The notes below the pieces were generated by a model. That model saw only the letters and a program-made list of their open reading frames with translations, was not told the origin of the DNA and did no database searches. The position numbers and the translations under genes were made by a program. DNA of 50,180 nucleotides from a virus: positions 1-50,180 of the IMG/VR virus record IMGVR_UViG_3300033141_001359. One strand, given 5' to 3'. Position 1 is the first letter of the stretch; each line of letters starts with the position of its first letter. Positions 6,478-13,148 of the stretch are shown in pieces.

Positions 6478-6721
6478 GAACTTTCTCCTTGTTTGCCGCC
6501 GCGAATGCCTTCCGCAACGGCCCATCCGGTAGTTCCTTCCAGTTGCCATCTGCCCCTTGAGATAGCTTCTTTACCACTTCGGTGCACTTATTATGCGCGA
6601 ATAGCGTTGCCTCAAAGCCATCCAAGCTGAAACTCTGCACCTTTTTGCCCAGCAGAATCTCGGCCATAAACGAGTTTCCACATACCGCACATTGGCCCGT
6701 GTTGCCCCCGGGTCCTGGCAT
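6458..6721 (-). CDS. hypothetical protein with CxxC, 87 aa
   Basis: Starts MPGPGGNTGQCAVCGNSFM; one CxxC plus a distant Cys-His pair (HNKCTEVV) could form a zinc site. Ends inside the Gp157 gene (20-base overlap). Function not recognised. Confidence 0.6.
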   Translation of the reverse strand: MPGPGGNTGQCAVCGNSFMAEILLGKKVQSFSLDGFEATLFAHNKCTEVVKKLSQGADGNWKELPDGPLRKAFAAANKEKVHEALRN

Positions 6722-6735
6722 ACCCTGTGGATTAT

Positions 6736-7044
6736 TTATTTTGCGCCCTCCAAATGCTGCTCCTTAAACGGCTCTGGTGCGAGGTACTTGTCTTGCCAAC
6801 GCAATGTGGCGTAATTCTTGCGGCATGTTGGACAATTATGCCCGACAACGACAACATCCGCGTCATCATACATGCCTCCCAAGCCGTCCCCAAGCTGCTG
6901 GCCGCAGCGGCCACAATGGTAATAGCCAAAGCACACTGTCTGGATGCGGCTATGCCCGATAAGTGAGCACACCACTTGGCGCTTGGTCGCCCCATCCATC
7001 TTGCCCAACGCCCTAAGCTTGGTCATAAGTTCCTGTTTCGTCAT
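6736..7044 (-). CDS. zinc-ribbon-like protein, 102 aa
   Basis: Helical N-terminus (TKQELMTKLRALGKMDGATKR), then a ribbon built from YYHCGRCGQQ and NCPTCRKN. Likely a small metal-binding early protein. Its first 32 bases overlap the end of the gene at 7013, in another frame. Confidence 0.65.
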   Translation of the reverse strand: MTKQELMTKLRALGKMDGATKRQVVCSLIGHSRIQTVCFGYYHCGRCGQQLGDGLGGMYDDADVVVVGHNCPTCRKNYATLRWQDKYLAPEPFKEQHLEGAK

Positions 7045-7153
7045 CTTCCTTCATCCCTTTCTCCAGAGCGCGTTGGTATGACGCACCGACGTGCTCAATT
7101 TCGTTGAGCGGGCGTTCAGGCTCGCCGATTTCCTCACCGTCGTAGCCCGTCAT
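7013..7153 (-). CDS. small hypothetical protein, 46 aa
   Basis: MTGYDGEEIGEPERPLNEIE..., with ATG 7153 behind ATTGGAGACGTG. Short and acidic with one helix. Begins right after hairpin element F, as do other genes in this array, which supports its being real. Confidence 0.55.
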   Translation of the reverse strand: MTGYDGEEIGEPERPLNEIEHVGASYQRALEKGMKEDDETGTYDQA

Positions 7154-7166
7154 CACGTCTCCAATG

Positions 7167-7244
7167 TGCGCGGCTGGCCGGAATTGCAGGAGCCGCCAGC
7201 ATTGGCGTCCGGTCGCCGCTGGTATGGACTGCCGCAGCCGCGCA
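7167..7244 (-). repeat. hairpin element F (78 bp)
   Basis: Conserved ends (TGCGCGGCTGGCCGG, CCGCAGCCGCGCA) with an inner CCAGC/GCTGG hairpin. Shortest copy. Located three bases after the stop of the two-TM gene at 7248 on the transcribed strand. Confidence 0.8.
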
Positions 7245-7247
7245 TCT

Positions 7248-7538
7248 TCACTGCCTTATCAGGAGCGTAGCAATCGGGGCCAGCCACCTGTGAATCCCTA
7301 TACCGGTGATAATTAGTCCTGCAACGCAACCCAAGCAGCAGCTAATATACACGAATATACGGATGTCAGAGTTCCACTTGTACCGCCGCCCGATGCGGCT
7401 CACGAATGGGAGCATCGCCAGCGATATGATGAACACGCCTGCGCCGACGGCGACCGTAAATATCGCGCCGGTGATTACCTGTGCGACGGCCTCACGCCCA
7501 ATGGCGGAAAGGCGTTTAGCAATTTCTACTTGTTCCAT
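7248..7538 (-). CDS. small membrane protein, two TM segments, 96 aa
   Basis: ATG 7538 follows AAAAGGAGGATGTGTG. After a short cytoplasmic-type start (MEQVEIAKRLSAIGREAV) come TM1 (ITGAIFTVAVGAGVFIISLAM) and TM2 (IFVYISCCLGCVAGLIITGIG), separated by a basic loop (RIGRRYKW). It lies in the early region, flanked by hairpin elements F and G, so a host-takeover or superinfection role is as likely as a holin; no family assigned. Confidence 0.65.
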   Translation of the reverse strand: MEQVEIAKRLSAIGREAVAQVITGAIFTVAVGAGVFIISLAMLPFVSRIGRRYKWNSDIRIFVYISCCLGCVAGLIITGIGIHRWLAPIATLLIRQ

Positions 7539-7560
7539 CACACATCCTCCTTTTAAACCG

Positions 7561-7664
7561 TGGCGGCTGGCCGATTCACATATCGGCAGCCAGGCTCGGT
7601 ATCCTCCTTCTGGCCGAATCTTGGCGGGCGGTGCACACGAGAGACCCACCAAGCCGCAGCCGCA
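7561..7664 (-). repeat. hairpin element G (about 104 bp, degenerate ends)
   Basis: TGGCGGCTGG at one end and GCAGCCGCACAC at the other; the outermost pairs are mutated but the CGGCTG/CAGCCG stem and the GGCCGATT motif remain. It lies in a gene-free stretch (7539-7812) that holds only elements G and H. Confidence 0.7.
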
Positions 7665-7689
7665 CACGGTTCAGTACTTTGTGACATTT

Positions 7690-7808
7690 CTGCGCGGCTG
7701 GCCGGATTCTCACCGGCAGTGCGTTTAGGCGCGCCTCTCCGCACAGGAATGACTTGGCGTACTCACAAGCCAGGTCCCCAGGGTCCAATTCCCCGCCGCA
7801 GCCGCGCA
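7690..7808 (-). repeat. hairpin element H (119 bp)
   Basis: Canonical ends. On the transcribed strand it has an inner GTGCG/CGCAC hairpin and a GCCGG-TGAGAAT-CCGGC hairpin next to the 3' arm. The 25 bases between H and G repeat the ACTGAACC stretch that ends the upstream gene at 7813, again a gene-tail relic. Confidence 0.8.
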
Positions 7809-7812
7809 TGGT

Positions 7813-8088
7813 TCAGTCCTCTCCTATTGAAAAATGACATGCCGCATTTATGAGTCCCCTACTGACGGACGCTTGTAGGTCGGCGCGGTGCCGCCACACT
7901 TCGCTGAATCGGAGATGTCGCGTCTTGCAACGCACATTGCAGAACCAGTCGCCCGTCGTGCGATCCCAAATGCCAGCCCTATCGCCTTTGAGGTGTCCGC
8001 AGAATTCGCAGTGCACGCACTGAGGCTCTCCCCCGATATAGGGCTGGCCGCACAGCAGGCACCGCGTCATCCATTGATTGATGTTCAT
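7813..8088 (-). CDS. multi-Cys zinc-binding protein, 91 aa
   Basis: MNINQWMTRCLLCGQPY, then CVHCEFCGHLKG and WFCNVRCKTRH: three Cys pairs, giving one or two treble-clef/HNH-like zinc folds. The FCN..C...H ending resembles treble-clef knuckles of small phage proteins, but no nuclease motif is present. ATGA overlap with the gene before. Confidence 0.6.
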   Translation of the reverse strand: MNINQWMTRCLLCGQPYIGGEPQCVHCEFCGHLKGDRAGIWDRTTGDWFCNVRCKTRHLRFSEVWRHRADLQASVSRGLINAACHFSIGED

Positions 8089-8273
8089 TTTCGTATCTTC
8101 CCCTTCAACAGCTTGCGGTACTCGACATTCGGCACGAGGCGGACGCAGACGGGCTTCGCTTCGGGCGAAGGCTTTTGCGTACCCATCAGAACCGCTCTGT
8201 TCGGATGTGCCCAATGGCATAGACCGCCTTCCACTGTCCATGCCCACACTCTCGGATGGTCTAGCTTATTCAT
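8085..8273 (-). CDS. small hypothetical protein, 62 aa
   Basis: ATG 8273 overlaps the previous stop. MNKLDHPRVWAWTVEGGLCHW...; a short beta-rich basic protein ending in KLLKGKIRK. No family recognised. Confidence 0.55.
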   Translation of the reverse strand: MNKLDHPRVWAWTVEGGLCHWAHPNRAVLMGTQKPSPEAKPVCVRLVPNVEYRKLLKGKIRK

Positions 8274-8614
8274 TTCCGCACCTCGCACTCGAACTTGAGC
8301 TTGGGATTCTGTAAGACCAACTTGCCCGCACATCTCGCACAATACGCCTGGCGCACCGTGCGCATCTCATTGGTGTACGGGCTTCGCCCCGAATGGCTCA
8401 GCCAATACACTGTGCCGTCAATCCATTTCGTGCAGCCGGCGCAGACAGGCAGACCCTTCCTCATCTTGGGCTTGCCGTATTTCTCGCGTAGTTTCTTTGG
8501 GCCAGGGATGGCGGGGTAGCTTTCGCCGTCCTCTGGTATCTGGACGCGGCTACGGGCCGACAGCATGAACCAGGGGCTTGCGCCCCAACGAGGCGCGGTC
8601 TGTGCAAATGCCAT
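8270..8614 (-). CDS. hypothetical zinc-finger protein, 114 aa
   Basis: Start at ATG 8614 (MAFAQTAPRW), overlapping the upstream stop as TGATG, with GGGGG nearby. Two Cys pairs (VCAGCTKWIDG and YCARCAGKLV) frame a central SHSGRSPYTNE segment, a plausible zinc-finger. A basic stretch (KKLREKYGKPKMRKG) could contact nucleic acid. Confidence 0.6.
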   Translation of the reverse strand: MAFAQTAPRWGASPWFMLSARSRVQIPEDGESYPAIPGPKKLREKYGKPKMRKGLPVCAGCTKWIDGTVYWLSHSGRSPYTNEMRTVRQAYCARCAGKLVLQNPKLKFECEVRK

Positions 8615-8994
8615 CACGAATCCCCCTTCTTGGGCCGACGCCCGAACCGAAAAGGCCACAGGGCGCATATATCCTTTGACGGGCAGAGTTTGACCTCCTG
8701 GCTACTCCCGTTACAGCACCAGAGACAGTAATGGCGGATGGCTTTGAGGCGCGAACCTCTACCAGCTTTGTGTTGATAGGAGCGTCGGAACTGCCACAGT
8801 GGGCATGGTCCATAGGATTCTGGCCCGAATTCGCATTTTTCAATTGCCCGGAGCGTTGCGGAGCAATCCTTACATCTGAGCCGTATCGCCCGCTGCGGCG
8901 TAGGATGCGATTCTTGCTTCGAAACTCGAATGTCCCAGCGGGTTTTGGCGTCTTGCGGCGGCTTATGGTATATTTGGTATCGGTCATCATTCAT
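8614..8994 (-). CDS. Cys-rich protein, 126 aa (related to 12592-12780)
   Basis: ATG 8994 behind CTGGAGATGA. The C-terminal half carries LKAIRHYCLWCCNGSSQEVKLCPSKDICALWPFR, the AIR-x2-C-x2-C...V-x2-C-x4-C-x-L-W-x-(F/Y)-R pattern also present in the gene at 12592. The N-terminal half has RCKDCSATLRAIEKCEFGPESYGPCPLW, a second, similar module, so the protein looks like two fused copies of one zinc module. Such proteins are common in phage genomes; function unknown. Confidence 0.65.
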   Translation of the reverse strand: MNDDRYQIYHKPPQDAKTRWDIRVSKQESHPTPQRAIRLRCKDCSATLRAIEKCEFGPESYGPCPLWQFRRSYQHKAGRGSRLKAIRHYCLWCCNGSSQEVKLCPSKDICALWPFRFGRRPKKGDS

Positions 8995-9262
8995 CTCCAG
9001 GGGGGTGGGTCTGATGCGGCGTGGGGGGAGCGTGCGTGCATACCGCACCAGACCCGTGGGATATTTTGCGGCGTCGCCAAGCATCACGAGCAAGCGACCC
9101 AAATACGATGAAGACAGCAGCGACATGAAGGCCGCCATCAATCAGACCCTTGCAGAGCCAGAACAAGCCGAAAGTAATGCACATTGCGGTGAAACTCAGC
9201 AGAATCCACCCAACGTTTATTATGAGGAACCATACAGCGACGTCTTCAATGGACGAAAGCAT
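8987..9262 (-). CDS. small membrane protein, 91 aa
   Basis: Two hydrophobic segments (VAVWFLIINVGWILLSFTAM, then FGLFWLCKG...VAAVFIVFGSL), then a basic RDAWRRRK and a Pro/His-rich tail. ATG 9262 lacks a clear ribosome site and the frame is open a little further upstream without another ATG, so the start is uncertain. Its end overlaps the next gene by eight bases. Confidence 0.5.
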   Translation of the reverse strand: MLSSIEDVAVWFLIINVGWILLSFTAMCITFGLFWLCKGLIDGGLHVAAVFIVFGSLARDAWRRRKISHGSGAVCTHAPPTPHQTHPPGDE

Positions 9263-9380
9263 TGTCGCGCCGACGTGGAAATAAAACTGCCGGAGTACCG
9301 CCCGGTCTGGGGGCTCCCGCTGCTCGGAACGAGCAATTGGAGAGTTTCAGGCACTCCGGCAATATCTGTGAAGGGTTCAT
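9246..9380 (-). CDS. small leader ORF, 44 aa
   Basis: First ORF downstream of the promoter at 9415-9443, with GGAGG eight bases before ATG 9380. MNPSQILPECLKLSNCSF.. then Pro/Arg-rich. Overlaps the start of the following membrane-protein gene, so it could act as a coupling leader. No homologue recognised. Confidence 0.45.
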   Translation of the reverse strand: MNPSQILPECLKLSNCSFRAAGAPRPGGTPAVLFPRRRDNAFVH

Positions 9381-9414
9381 GAGAAGAGCCTCCAGACCGT
9401 TTGCTTCTACTTAA

Positions 9415-9443
9415 ATTATATCACACGTTTTCGCTTTCTGCAA
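9415..9443 (-). promoter_or_regulatory. sigma70-like promoter
   Basis: On the minus strand: -35 TTGCAG (9438-9443), 17-base spacer, -10 TATAAT (9415-9420). Overlaps the last codons of the XRE gene and precedes the leader ORF and the hairpin-element early genes, so it allows them to be expressed apart from the upstream operon. Confidence 0.65.
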
Positions 9444-9631
9444 GCGATTTTTTTCGCTCTTGCATATTCTGCCAATCGTGCTCGGATTCCGGCGGCACGC
9501 AAAGACTCGATCTTCCGGTGCCCGTTTTCCCACCGGCTGATGGTCGTGATTGTCACCTCCAGAATCCCGGCAAGCCCGGCTTGGGTCAGCCCGTGCTTCG
9601 CTCGCAATGCTTGAAGTTCCTGTCCTGTCAT
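9416..9631 (-). CDS. XRE-family helix-turn-helix regulator, 71 aa
   Basis: Cro/C1-type DNA-binding domain filling residues 3-57: ELQALRAKHGLTQAGLAGIL, the recognition helix in VTITTISRWENGHRK, then a basic tail (ARAKKIACRKRKR). The start at ATG 9631 follows GGGTGAC; longer frames lack a site. No oligomerisation or cleavage domain, so it is Cro-sized. The palindrome in the 12.4 kb promoter is a natural candidate operator. Part of the early minus-strand operon. Confidence 0.8.
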   Translation of the reverse strand: MTGQELQALRAKHGLTQAGLAGILEVTITTISRWENGHRKIESLRAAGIRARLAEYARAKKIACRKRKRVI

Positions 9632-9635
9632 AACG

Positions 9636-9896
9636 TCACCCTCCGTTCTGCTCAACGTACCGGTGGCCGACGACGCGATTAGCCTCCTCGTCAACCTCGC
9701 GGGCGTGCCGGAGCGCGTCGGCCTTCGCGCTTGCGGCGGCCTTGGCCTCGTGCTTGGCCTGGTCTTGGCGTGCGGCTTCGATTGCGGCGGAGCACAGGTC
9801 ATAGACCTGACCATCAACCGCGTCGTCGCGTGGTAGGAAGATGATTGCGGCGCGACATGCACGATTCAGCATCTCAGCGGTTCTCTGCGTAATCAT
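9636..9896 (-). CDS. hypothetical helical protein, 86 aa
   Basis: Start at ATG 9896 with AAAGGA seven bases upstream; an alternative ATG at 9911 overlaps the preceding stop. Ala/Glu-rich helices (AAIEAARQDQAKHEAKAAASAKADAL) ending HRYVEQNGG. Five bases before the XRE start on the transcribed strand, hence co-expressed with it. No family recognised. Confidence 0.6.
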   Translation of the reverse strand: MITQRTAEMLNRACRAAIIFLPRDDAVDGQVYDLCSAAIEAARQDQAKHEAKAAASAKADALRHAREVDEEANRVVGHRYVEQNGG

Positions 9897-9907
9897 GGTC
9901 AGTCCTT

Positions 9908-10111
9908 TCATCTATTAACCCTATTCCACCGGATCGAGCCGTCGGGACTCTTGCCATGTACGGCTATCAGCGTTTGGCCTGTGTTGGTCACGCGATACAC
10001 GTGGGAGGACGTGCGGGGCTTCGCGTGGCATTCTATCCACCGCTTCGCGTCCCTGAGCGTCCCAAACACCGGCCCGCCGGATGCGCCCTCAAGCAACGCC
10101 AAATATTTCAT
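9908..10111 (-). CDS. small hypothetical protein, 67 aa
   Basis: MKYLALLEGASGGPVFGTLRD..., ATG 10111 behind GGAGGGCTGATA. Alpha/beta texture with a VYRVTNTGQTLIAV strand pair. Belongs to a string of genes sharing almost the same GGAGGGCTGA or GGAGGGAAGGATC ribosome site. Confidence 0.6.
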   Translation of the reverse strand: MKYLALLEGASGGPVFGTLRDAKRWIECHAKPRTSSHVYRVTNTGQTLIAVHGKSPDGSIRWNRVNR

Positions 10112-10113
10112 TA

Positions 10114-10314
10114 TCAGCCCTCCAGGTATAGGTATGTGCCGTCGGGTAGGGTCGTTGCGTGTGTCTCTGTAACCTTCTCCGGCGACACGGGTTCGAGGAA
10201 TCCGGCAGTCCGACACTTCGGGCAAATGTAGTCCTGCTGCGGCCACATGGTTTCCTCGGTCGCGCCGCATACAACACAAACATTCATCAACCGTGTGTAC
10301 CATTTTTCTAACAT
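10114..10314 (-). CDS. zinc-ribbon protein, 66 aa
   Basis: CVVCGATEETMWPQQDYICPKC forms a classic two-knuckle zinc ribbon, followed by a beta-rich tail (TTLPDGTYLYLEG). Start at 10314, in-frame ATG at 10287 also possible. Probably a small nucleic-acid or protein-binding early factor. Confidence 0.65.
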   Translation of the reverse strand: MLEKWYTRLMNVCVVCGATEETMWPQQDYICPKCRTAGFLEPVSPEKVTETHATTLPDGTYLYLEG

Positions 10315-10320
10315 AATTGT

Positions 10321-10494
10321 TCAGCCCTCCGCCTCGAATTGTTCCCGTGCGGCCATGAGGTCAGTCAGATCGATTGTCCCGCCCAACTTGGCTCGCCTGA
10401 ATTCTTCCCGCACATGTGCGTTGTGCTTGGCGATTGCCGTTTGGCGATTGCCCTCGTTGAGCAATCGTCGTACTCGCTCCGTGTGTTTGAGCAT
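10321..10494 (-). CDS. small helical protein, 57 aa
   Basis: ATG 10494 preceded by GGAGGGAAGGATC, which favours it over an upstream in-frame ATG that overlaps the site. Charged helices MLKHTERVRRLLNEGNRQTA and DLTDLMAAREQFEAEG. Unknown function. Confidence 0.6.
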   Translation of the reverse strand: MLKHTERVRRLLNEGNRQTAIAKHNAHVREEFRRAKLGGTIDLTDLMAAREQFEAEG

Positions 10495-10577
10495 GATCCT
10501 TCCCTCCATTTGAACCTTGCCGAAGTTCGCTCCGGCCAGCTATCCAGACCCTCGCAGTACGAGGGCCTGGTACATGG

Positions 10578-10769
10578 TCAGATATGGACGTTGAGGTTCA
10601 ACCGCTTCGCAGCGTCGCGGAGCTTGGCTTTCTCGGCTTTTGCCCACGCCCAAAAAAGCTGTCGCTCTGGTAGGCAGGCATCGTTGCCAGGCCAGCGTTC
10701 CTGGAGTTGGCCGCCCAGCGAGAATGCCCACTCTACGAGGTCCTCTATCGTGTGCTTCTGCGTCTCCAT
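10578..10769 (-). CDS. small hypothetical protein, 63 aa
   Basis: METQKHTIEDLVEWAFSLGGQL..., with GGTGGAGGGCGCATC before ATG 10769. Helical, with a WAWAKAEKAKLRDAAKRL amphipathic segment. No family assigned. Confidence 0.6.
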   Translation of the reverse strand: METQKHTIEDLVEWAFSLGGQLQERWPGNDACLPERQLFWAWAKAEKAKLRDAAKRLNLNVHI

Positions 10770-10802
10770 GATGCGCCCTCCACCCGGGATCCGCCGGGTC
10801 GG

Positions 10803-11030
10803 TTAGTTCCGTAGAACTGATGCGGTCATGTGGTGACCTGCTCCGCCCGTCCACGGGCAAAGCTCGTGTCCGTCATATGGGTGGTGTGTTTCAATCTCGT
10901 GCGCGATTGCGCGGTCTTTTGCCGCTTGGCGACTGCTCGCGGTCACGATGCAGGCCGAAAACGGCTGAACACCTGGCCCGATTGAATCCCACGCGAAAAC
11001 TCTCCAAAACTTCATAGTATGACGCGCCAT
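10803..11030 (-). CDS. hypothetical protein, 75 aa
   Basis: MARHTMKFWRVFAWDSIGPG, ATG 11030 behind GGAGGGAAGGATC. Ends GHELCPWTGGAGHHMTAS. Compact alpha/beta sequence with a KDRAIAHEIETHHPYDGH segment rich in His. Function unknown. Confidence 0.6.
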   Translation of the reverse strand: MARHTMKFWRVFAWDSIGPGVQPFSACIVTASSRQAAKDRAIAHEIETHHPYDGHELCPWTGGAGHHMTASVLRN

Positions 11031-11072
11031 GATCCTTCCCTCCACATGAGATTTGTGCCGGAACCGCTCCGG

Positions 11073-11243
11073 CTATTGTTGAGACAGAACTTGTAGCGCG
11101 CGTTCGTAATGGTCATCCAGCACCCGGAGAGGCAGTCGTGCGCGCCGTTGCACGCGCTTGTCGTGGGCAGGCGGGTAGTCCGCCATGTTCCACAGCGCGC
11201 AGACGACGATTTGCGCCTTTCGCGTCTTGTTTGGCTTCGGCAT
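11073..11243 (-). CDS. small basic protein, 56 aa
   Basis: MPKPNKTRKAQIVVCALWNM..., then KRVQRRARLPLRVLDDHYERAL. ATG 11243 behind GAGGAGGGCTGAGG, right after the preceding stop. Strongly basic; may bind nucleic acid. Too short for confident assignment. Confidence 0.55.
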   Translation of the reverse strand: MPKPNKTRKAQIVVCALWNMADYPPAHDKRVQRRARLPLRVLDDHYERALQVLSQQ

Positions 11244-11245
11244 CC

Positions 11246-11758
11246 TCAGCCCTCCTCCTGTGTCTCGGCCTGGGCCCGCAGCTCTGCGGCTCGGCGCTGT
11301 CGCCAGTCAGCGAGTGCCTGGCGCGCTGCCGAGTAGGGTATATTGTATGAGGTCATGGTCGCTCCGAGGTTCTCGTCATATGTATAGACGGCCCATCCTG
11401 ACCGCAGTCGATACCGCCCGGACTCCCGGCACGCCCGCTGATAGTACATATCGCGGAGCGGCGGCTGCATCAGGCTGGCCGCTTGCCTGTCGGCTTGTAT
11501 GGCCTCCCAGAAGACTTTAGGGATTGCCTGTGCGGGCGTTGGGGCCGCGCCTGACCAGTATGGCATAGTCGGCACGCCAGCGCGGCGGCAGGCTTTGGTA
11601 AGCGTGCCGTCGCCCACGTGGACCCAGCCGGGGATGTAGCGAGCGTTTGACCCACCGCGTGGGCCTGAGTATTGCAGCCGCCGAGCCTCCGGCGGTAGTG
11701 CGTTCCAGATACGCTTTATGCTGTCGGCCAGCGCCTTGATGCTTCTGTGCATCTTCAT
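11246..11758 (-). CDS. hypothetical protein, 170 aa
   Basis: ATG 11758 behind GGTGGAGGGTATATC. Residues 1-25 form a helix (SIKALADSIKRIWNALPPEA), followed by a Gly/Pro-rich middle and a C-terminal helix that is Arg/Ala/Gln-rich (AARQALADWRQRRAAELRAQ). No catalytic motif visible. Second gene of the operon from the 12.4 kb promoter. Confidence 0.6.
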   Translation of the reverse strand: MKMHRSIKALADSIKRIWNALPPEARRLQYSGPRGGSNARYIPGWVHVGDGTLTKACRRAGVPTMPYWSGAAPTPAQAIPKVFWEAIQADRQAASLMQPPLRDMYYQRACRESGRYRLRSGWAVYTYDENLGATMTSYNIPYSAARQALADWRQRRAAELRAQAETQEEG

Positions 11759-11799
11759 GATATACCCTCCACCTGAACCATGACGCGCCGTGTTGCACG

Positions 11800-12336
11800 T
11801 CAATCCCACATACGGCGATTTGCCGCTTCGTCTCGTTCGCGCTGCCGCTCCGCGGTGAACTCAGGATGTGCGGCATCCCACTCATGTACTGCGTGACTGG
11901 CGGCGTCCACCATTGCCTCAGCCTCAGCGCGTGCCGCGAACGCCTCGTCCGTGTTGCCGCGAGCGTGCAGCCGCTCAAAGGCCGCCTCCATATCATCCCG
12001 CGCTCCCTGCCACCGGGCCACCAGGTCAGCCCGTTCGTTGCGCAACCGCTCCCGCTCGGCCTCCGGAGTTTGTGCAGCCTGCGCTTCCGCTTCCGCGAGA
12101 ATGCGGTCAACGGCATCATACTCATTGCGCGTCAGTGCGACCCCTACGCGCTTGCGGCCCATGCAGTACAGTACGCCGTACATACCCGCGGGCGCTCTTC
12201 TGGTCTGCAACTGATTGCGCCCCGCATGGCCGATGTGCTGCCCGGCCACGTAGATTTCCAGGTGTGCGCGGCCATAGGCGACGACCGTCTCGGCCTCGAC
12301 AATGCGTCCGTCCCGTGTCCGCTTGATCTCCCTCAT
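11800..12336 (-). CDS. hypothetical protein with coiled coil, 178 aa
   Basis: First gene after the 12.4 kb promoter. ATG 12336 follows AGGAGGGCAGGAAG; an in-frame ATG at 12372 behind GGAGAGAGAG is an alternative that adds 12 residues. Residues ~1-65 are beta-rich (GRIVEAETVVAYGRAHLEIYV); ~70-178 form a long Ala/Glu/Arg coiled coil (AEAEAQAAQTPEAERERL onward). Perhaps an early regulator or scaffold; not recognised. Confidence 0.6.
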   Translation of the reverse strand: MREIKRTRDGRIVEAETVVAYGRAHLEIYVAGQHIGHAGRNQLQTRRAPAGMYGVLYCMGRKRVGVALTRNEYDAVDRILAEAEAQAAQTPEAERERLRNERADLVARWQGARDDMEAAFERLHARGNTDEAFAARAEAEAMVDAASHAVHEWDAAHPEFTAERQRERDEAANRRMWD

Positions 12337-12394
12337 CTTCCTGCCCTCCTGTTTGCTTTCCGTTGTCCTCATCTCTCTCTCCCTCACTGCATAT

Positions 12395-12423
12395 ATTATA
12401 CGCCGGTATTGACCGGATGTCAA
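12395..12423 (-). promoter_or_regulatory. perfect-consensus sigma70 promoter (main early promoter)
   Basis: Minus strand: TTGACA (12418-12423), exactly 17 bases, TATAAT (12395-12400). Upstream A/T tracts (about 12433-12455) look like an UP element. It begins the early operon at 11800-12336. With every consensus base present, it should fire on host polymerase alone at infection. Confidence 0.85.
12403..12416. promoter_or_regulatory. candidate operator inside the promoter spacer
   Basis: Inverted repeat CCGGT-ATTG-ACCGG sits between the -35 and -10 boxes. A bound repressor would block polymerase; the Cro-sized XRE protein made from this operon is the obvious candidate, by inference. A single TCCGGT half-site also occurs in the spacer of the promoter at 45873. 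Confidence 0.5.
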
Positions 12424-12524
12424 GGGAGAGGCCGATTTTTTTTGAAAATTTTTTAGCCATAATAGCCAATGGTTATGCGGGTTTTGTGAAGATGGCGAAA
12501 AATATTTTGGGGAATTCGGAGGGC
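12424..12524. other. A/T-rich intergenic stretch
   Basis: No gene. Contains runs of T and A on either side of the promoter and terminator, far more A/T-rich than its surroundings. Probably UP element sequence; it could also help DNA melting, but no iterons are visible. Confidence 0.5.
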
Positions 12525-12526
12525 AA

Positions 12527-12557
12527 AAACAAAACTCCCCCGCAAGCACGGGGGAGT
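12527..12557 (-). terminator. rho-independent terminator
   Basis: On the minus strand a nine-pair GC stem ACTCCCCCG/CGGGGGAGT with a six-base loop is followed by TTTTGTTT. It ends the long structural and lysis transcript coming from higher coordinates, insulating it from the early promoter just downstream. Confidence 0.85.
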
Positions 12558-12591
12558 CTAGCACGTCATTTCTCGCTGGCGGCCAAAAGCA

Positions 12592-12780
12592 CTAACTAGA
12601 GTTGGGAGTTATTTTCAGCGTGGGGTTCCCGCCTATGCCGAGACGGCGAGGGTTCGTACCGAGCCTGTACGGCCACAGCGGACAGTCTTCAGACGGGCAC
12701 TCTCTGACCGCTTTCCGACCGCCGACGCAGCAGGTCTCGACGCAGAATTTACGGATGGCCTTAACTGGCGGCAGGTTCAT
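12592..12780 (-). CDS. small Cys-rich protein, 62 aa
   Basis: MNLPPVKAIRKFCVETCCVG, then V-x2-C-x4-C-P-L-W-P-Y-R-L-G. The same AIR...C..C...V..C....C.LW.(F/Y)R signature as the gene at 8614-8994, so these are paralogues. Last gene before the terminator. Zinc binding is likely, function unknown. Confidence 0.65.
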   Translation of the reverse strand: MNLPPVKAIRKFCVETCCVGGRKAVRECPSEDCPLWPYRLGTNPRRLGIGGNPTLKITPNSS

Positions 12781-12800
12781 TCTCACAACTTGCCAGCCCC

Positions 12801-13148
12801 TCAATCATTGTGATGTCTTGCCTTGTATTCGGCCTCTCGCAGGGCGTGCTCGGCCCGTGCGCGGAGAATCACCTTCCCGACATAGAGGGCTTTCGCCAAC
12901 TTCCGGCCTGAAACATGAGCCGCCGTGTAGATCGGGCCGAACTTGTCCATCGCCTGAACGACATCGCGGCCCCACTTCGTCTCCCTCAGCGCGGTGCGAA
13001 TAGTCTCGTCCTTGATAAGCGTCTCCAGGATTTTGACAGCCGAGTCAGCGTCCCACGCCCAGCGCCGGAATACAATCCGCCATACGATCAGGACCAACTC
13101 TGTGATACCGGTTATCAGTCCTGGTATCGCTTCCAGTGGGATTCGCAT
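12801..13148 (-). CDS. hypothetical protein with N-terminal TM, 115 aa
   Basis: ATG 13148 overlaps the stop of the holin-like gene (TAATG). A hydrophobic segment (IPGLITGITELVLIVWRIVF, residues ~7-26) is followed by a soluble, charged helical domain. In this lysis-type neighbourhood it may be a spanin-like or accessory lysis protein, but no lipobox or endolysin motif is present. Confidence 0.5.
   Translation of the reverse strand: MRIPLEAIPGLITGITELVLIVWRIVFRRWAWDADSAVKILETLIKDETIRTALRETKWGRDVVQAMDKFGPIYTAAHVSGRKLAKALYVGKVILRARAEHALREAEYKARHHND

Noticed and set aside
3428-7808. Integron attC sites
   Set aside because: Gene-plus-element order and size fit, but the GTTRRRY/RYYYAAC cores are missing and there is no integrase; kept as an unnamed element family.
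7690-7808. Cobalamin riboswitch in element H
   Set aside because: GCCGGTGAGAATCCGGC resembles part of that class, but the B12-box and core are absent and the other seven elements lack the motif.
10161-10220. tRNA-like GGGTTCGAGGAATCCGGC
   Set aside because: It is inside the zinc-ribbon gene at 10114 and no acceptor or anticodon stem can be formed.
11866-12456. Plus-strand frames opposite the coiled-coil gene
   Set aside because: GC-rich antisense of a repetitive helix; no signals or recognisable product.
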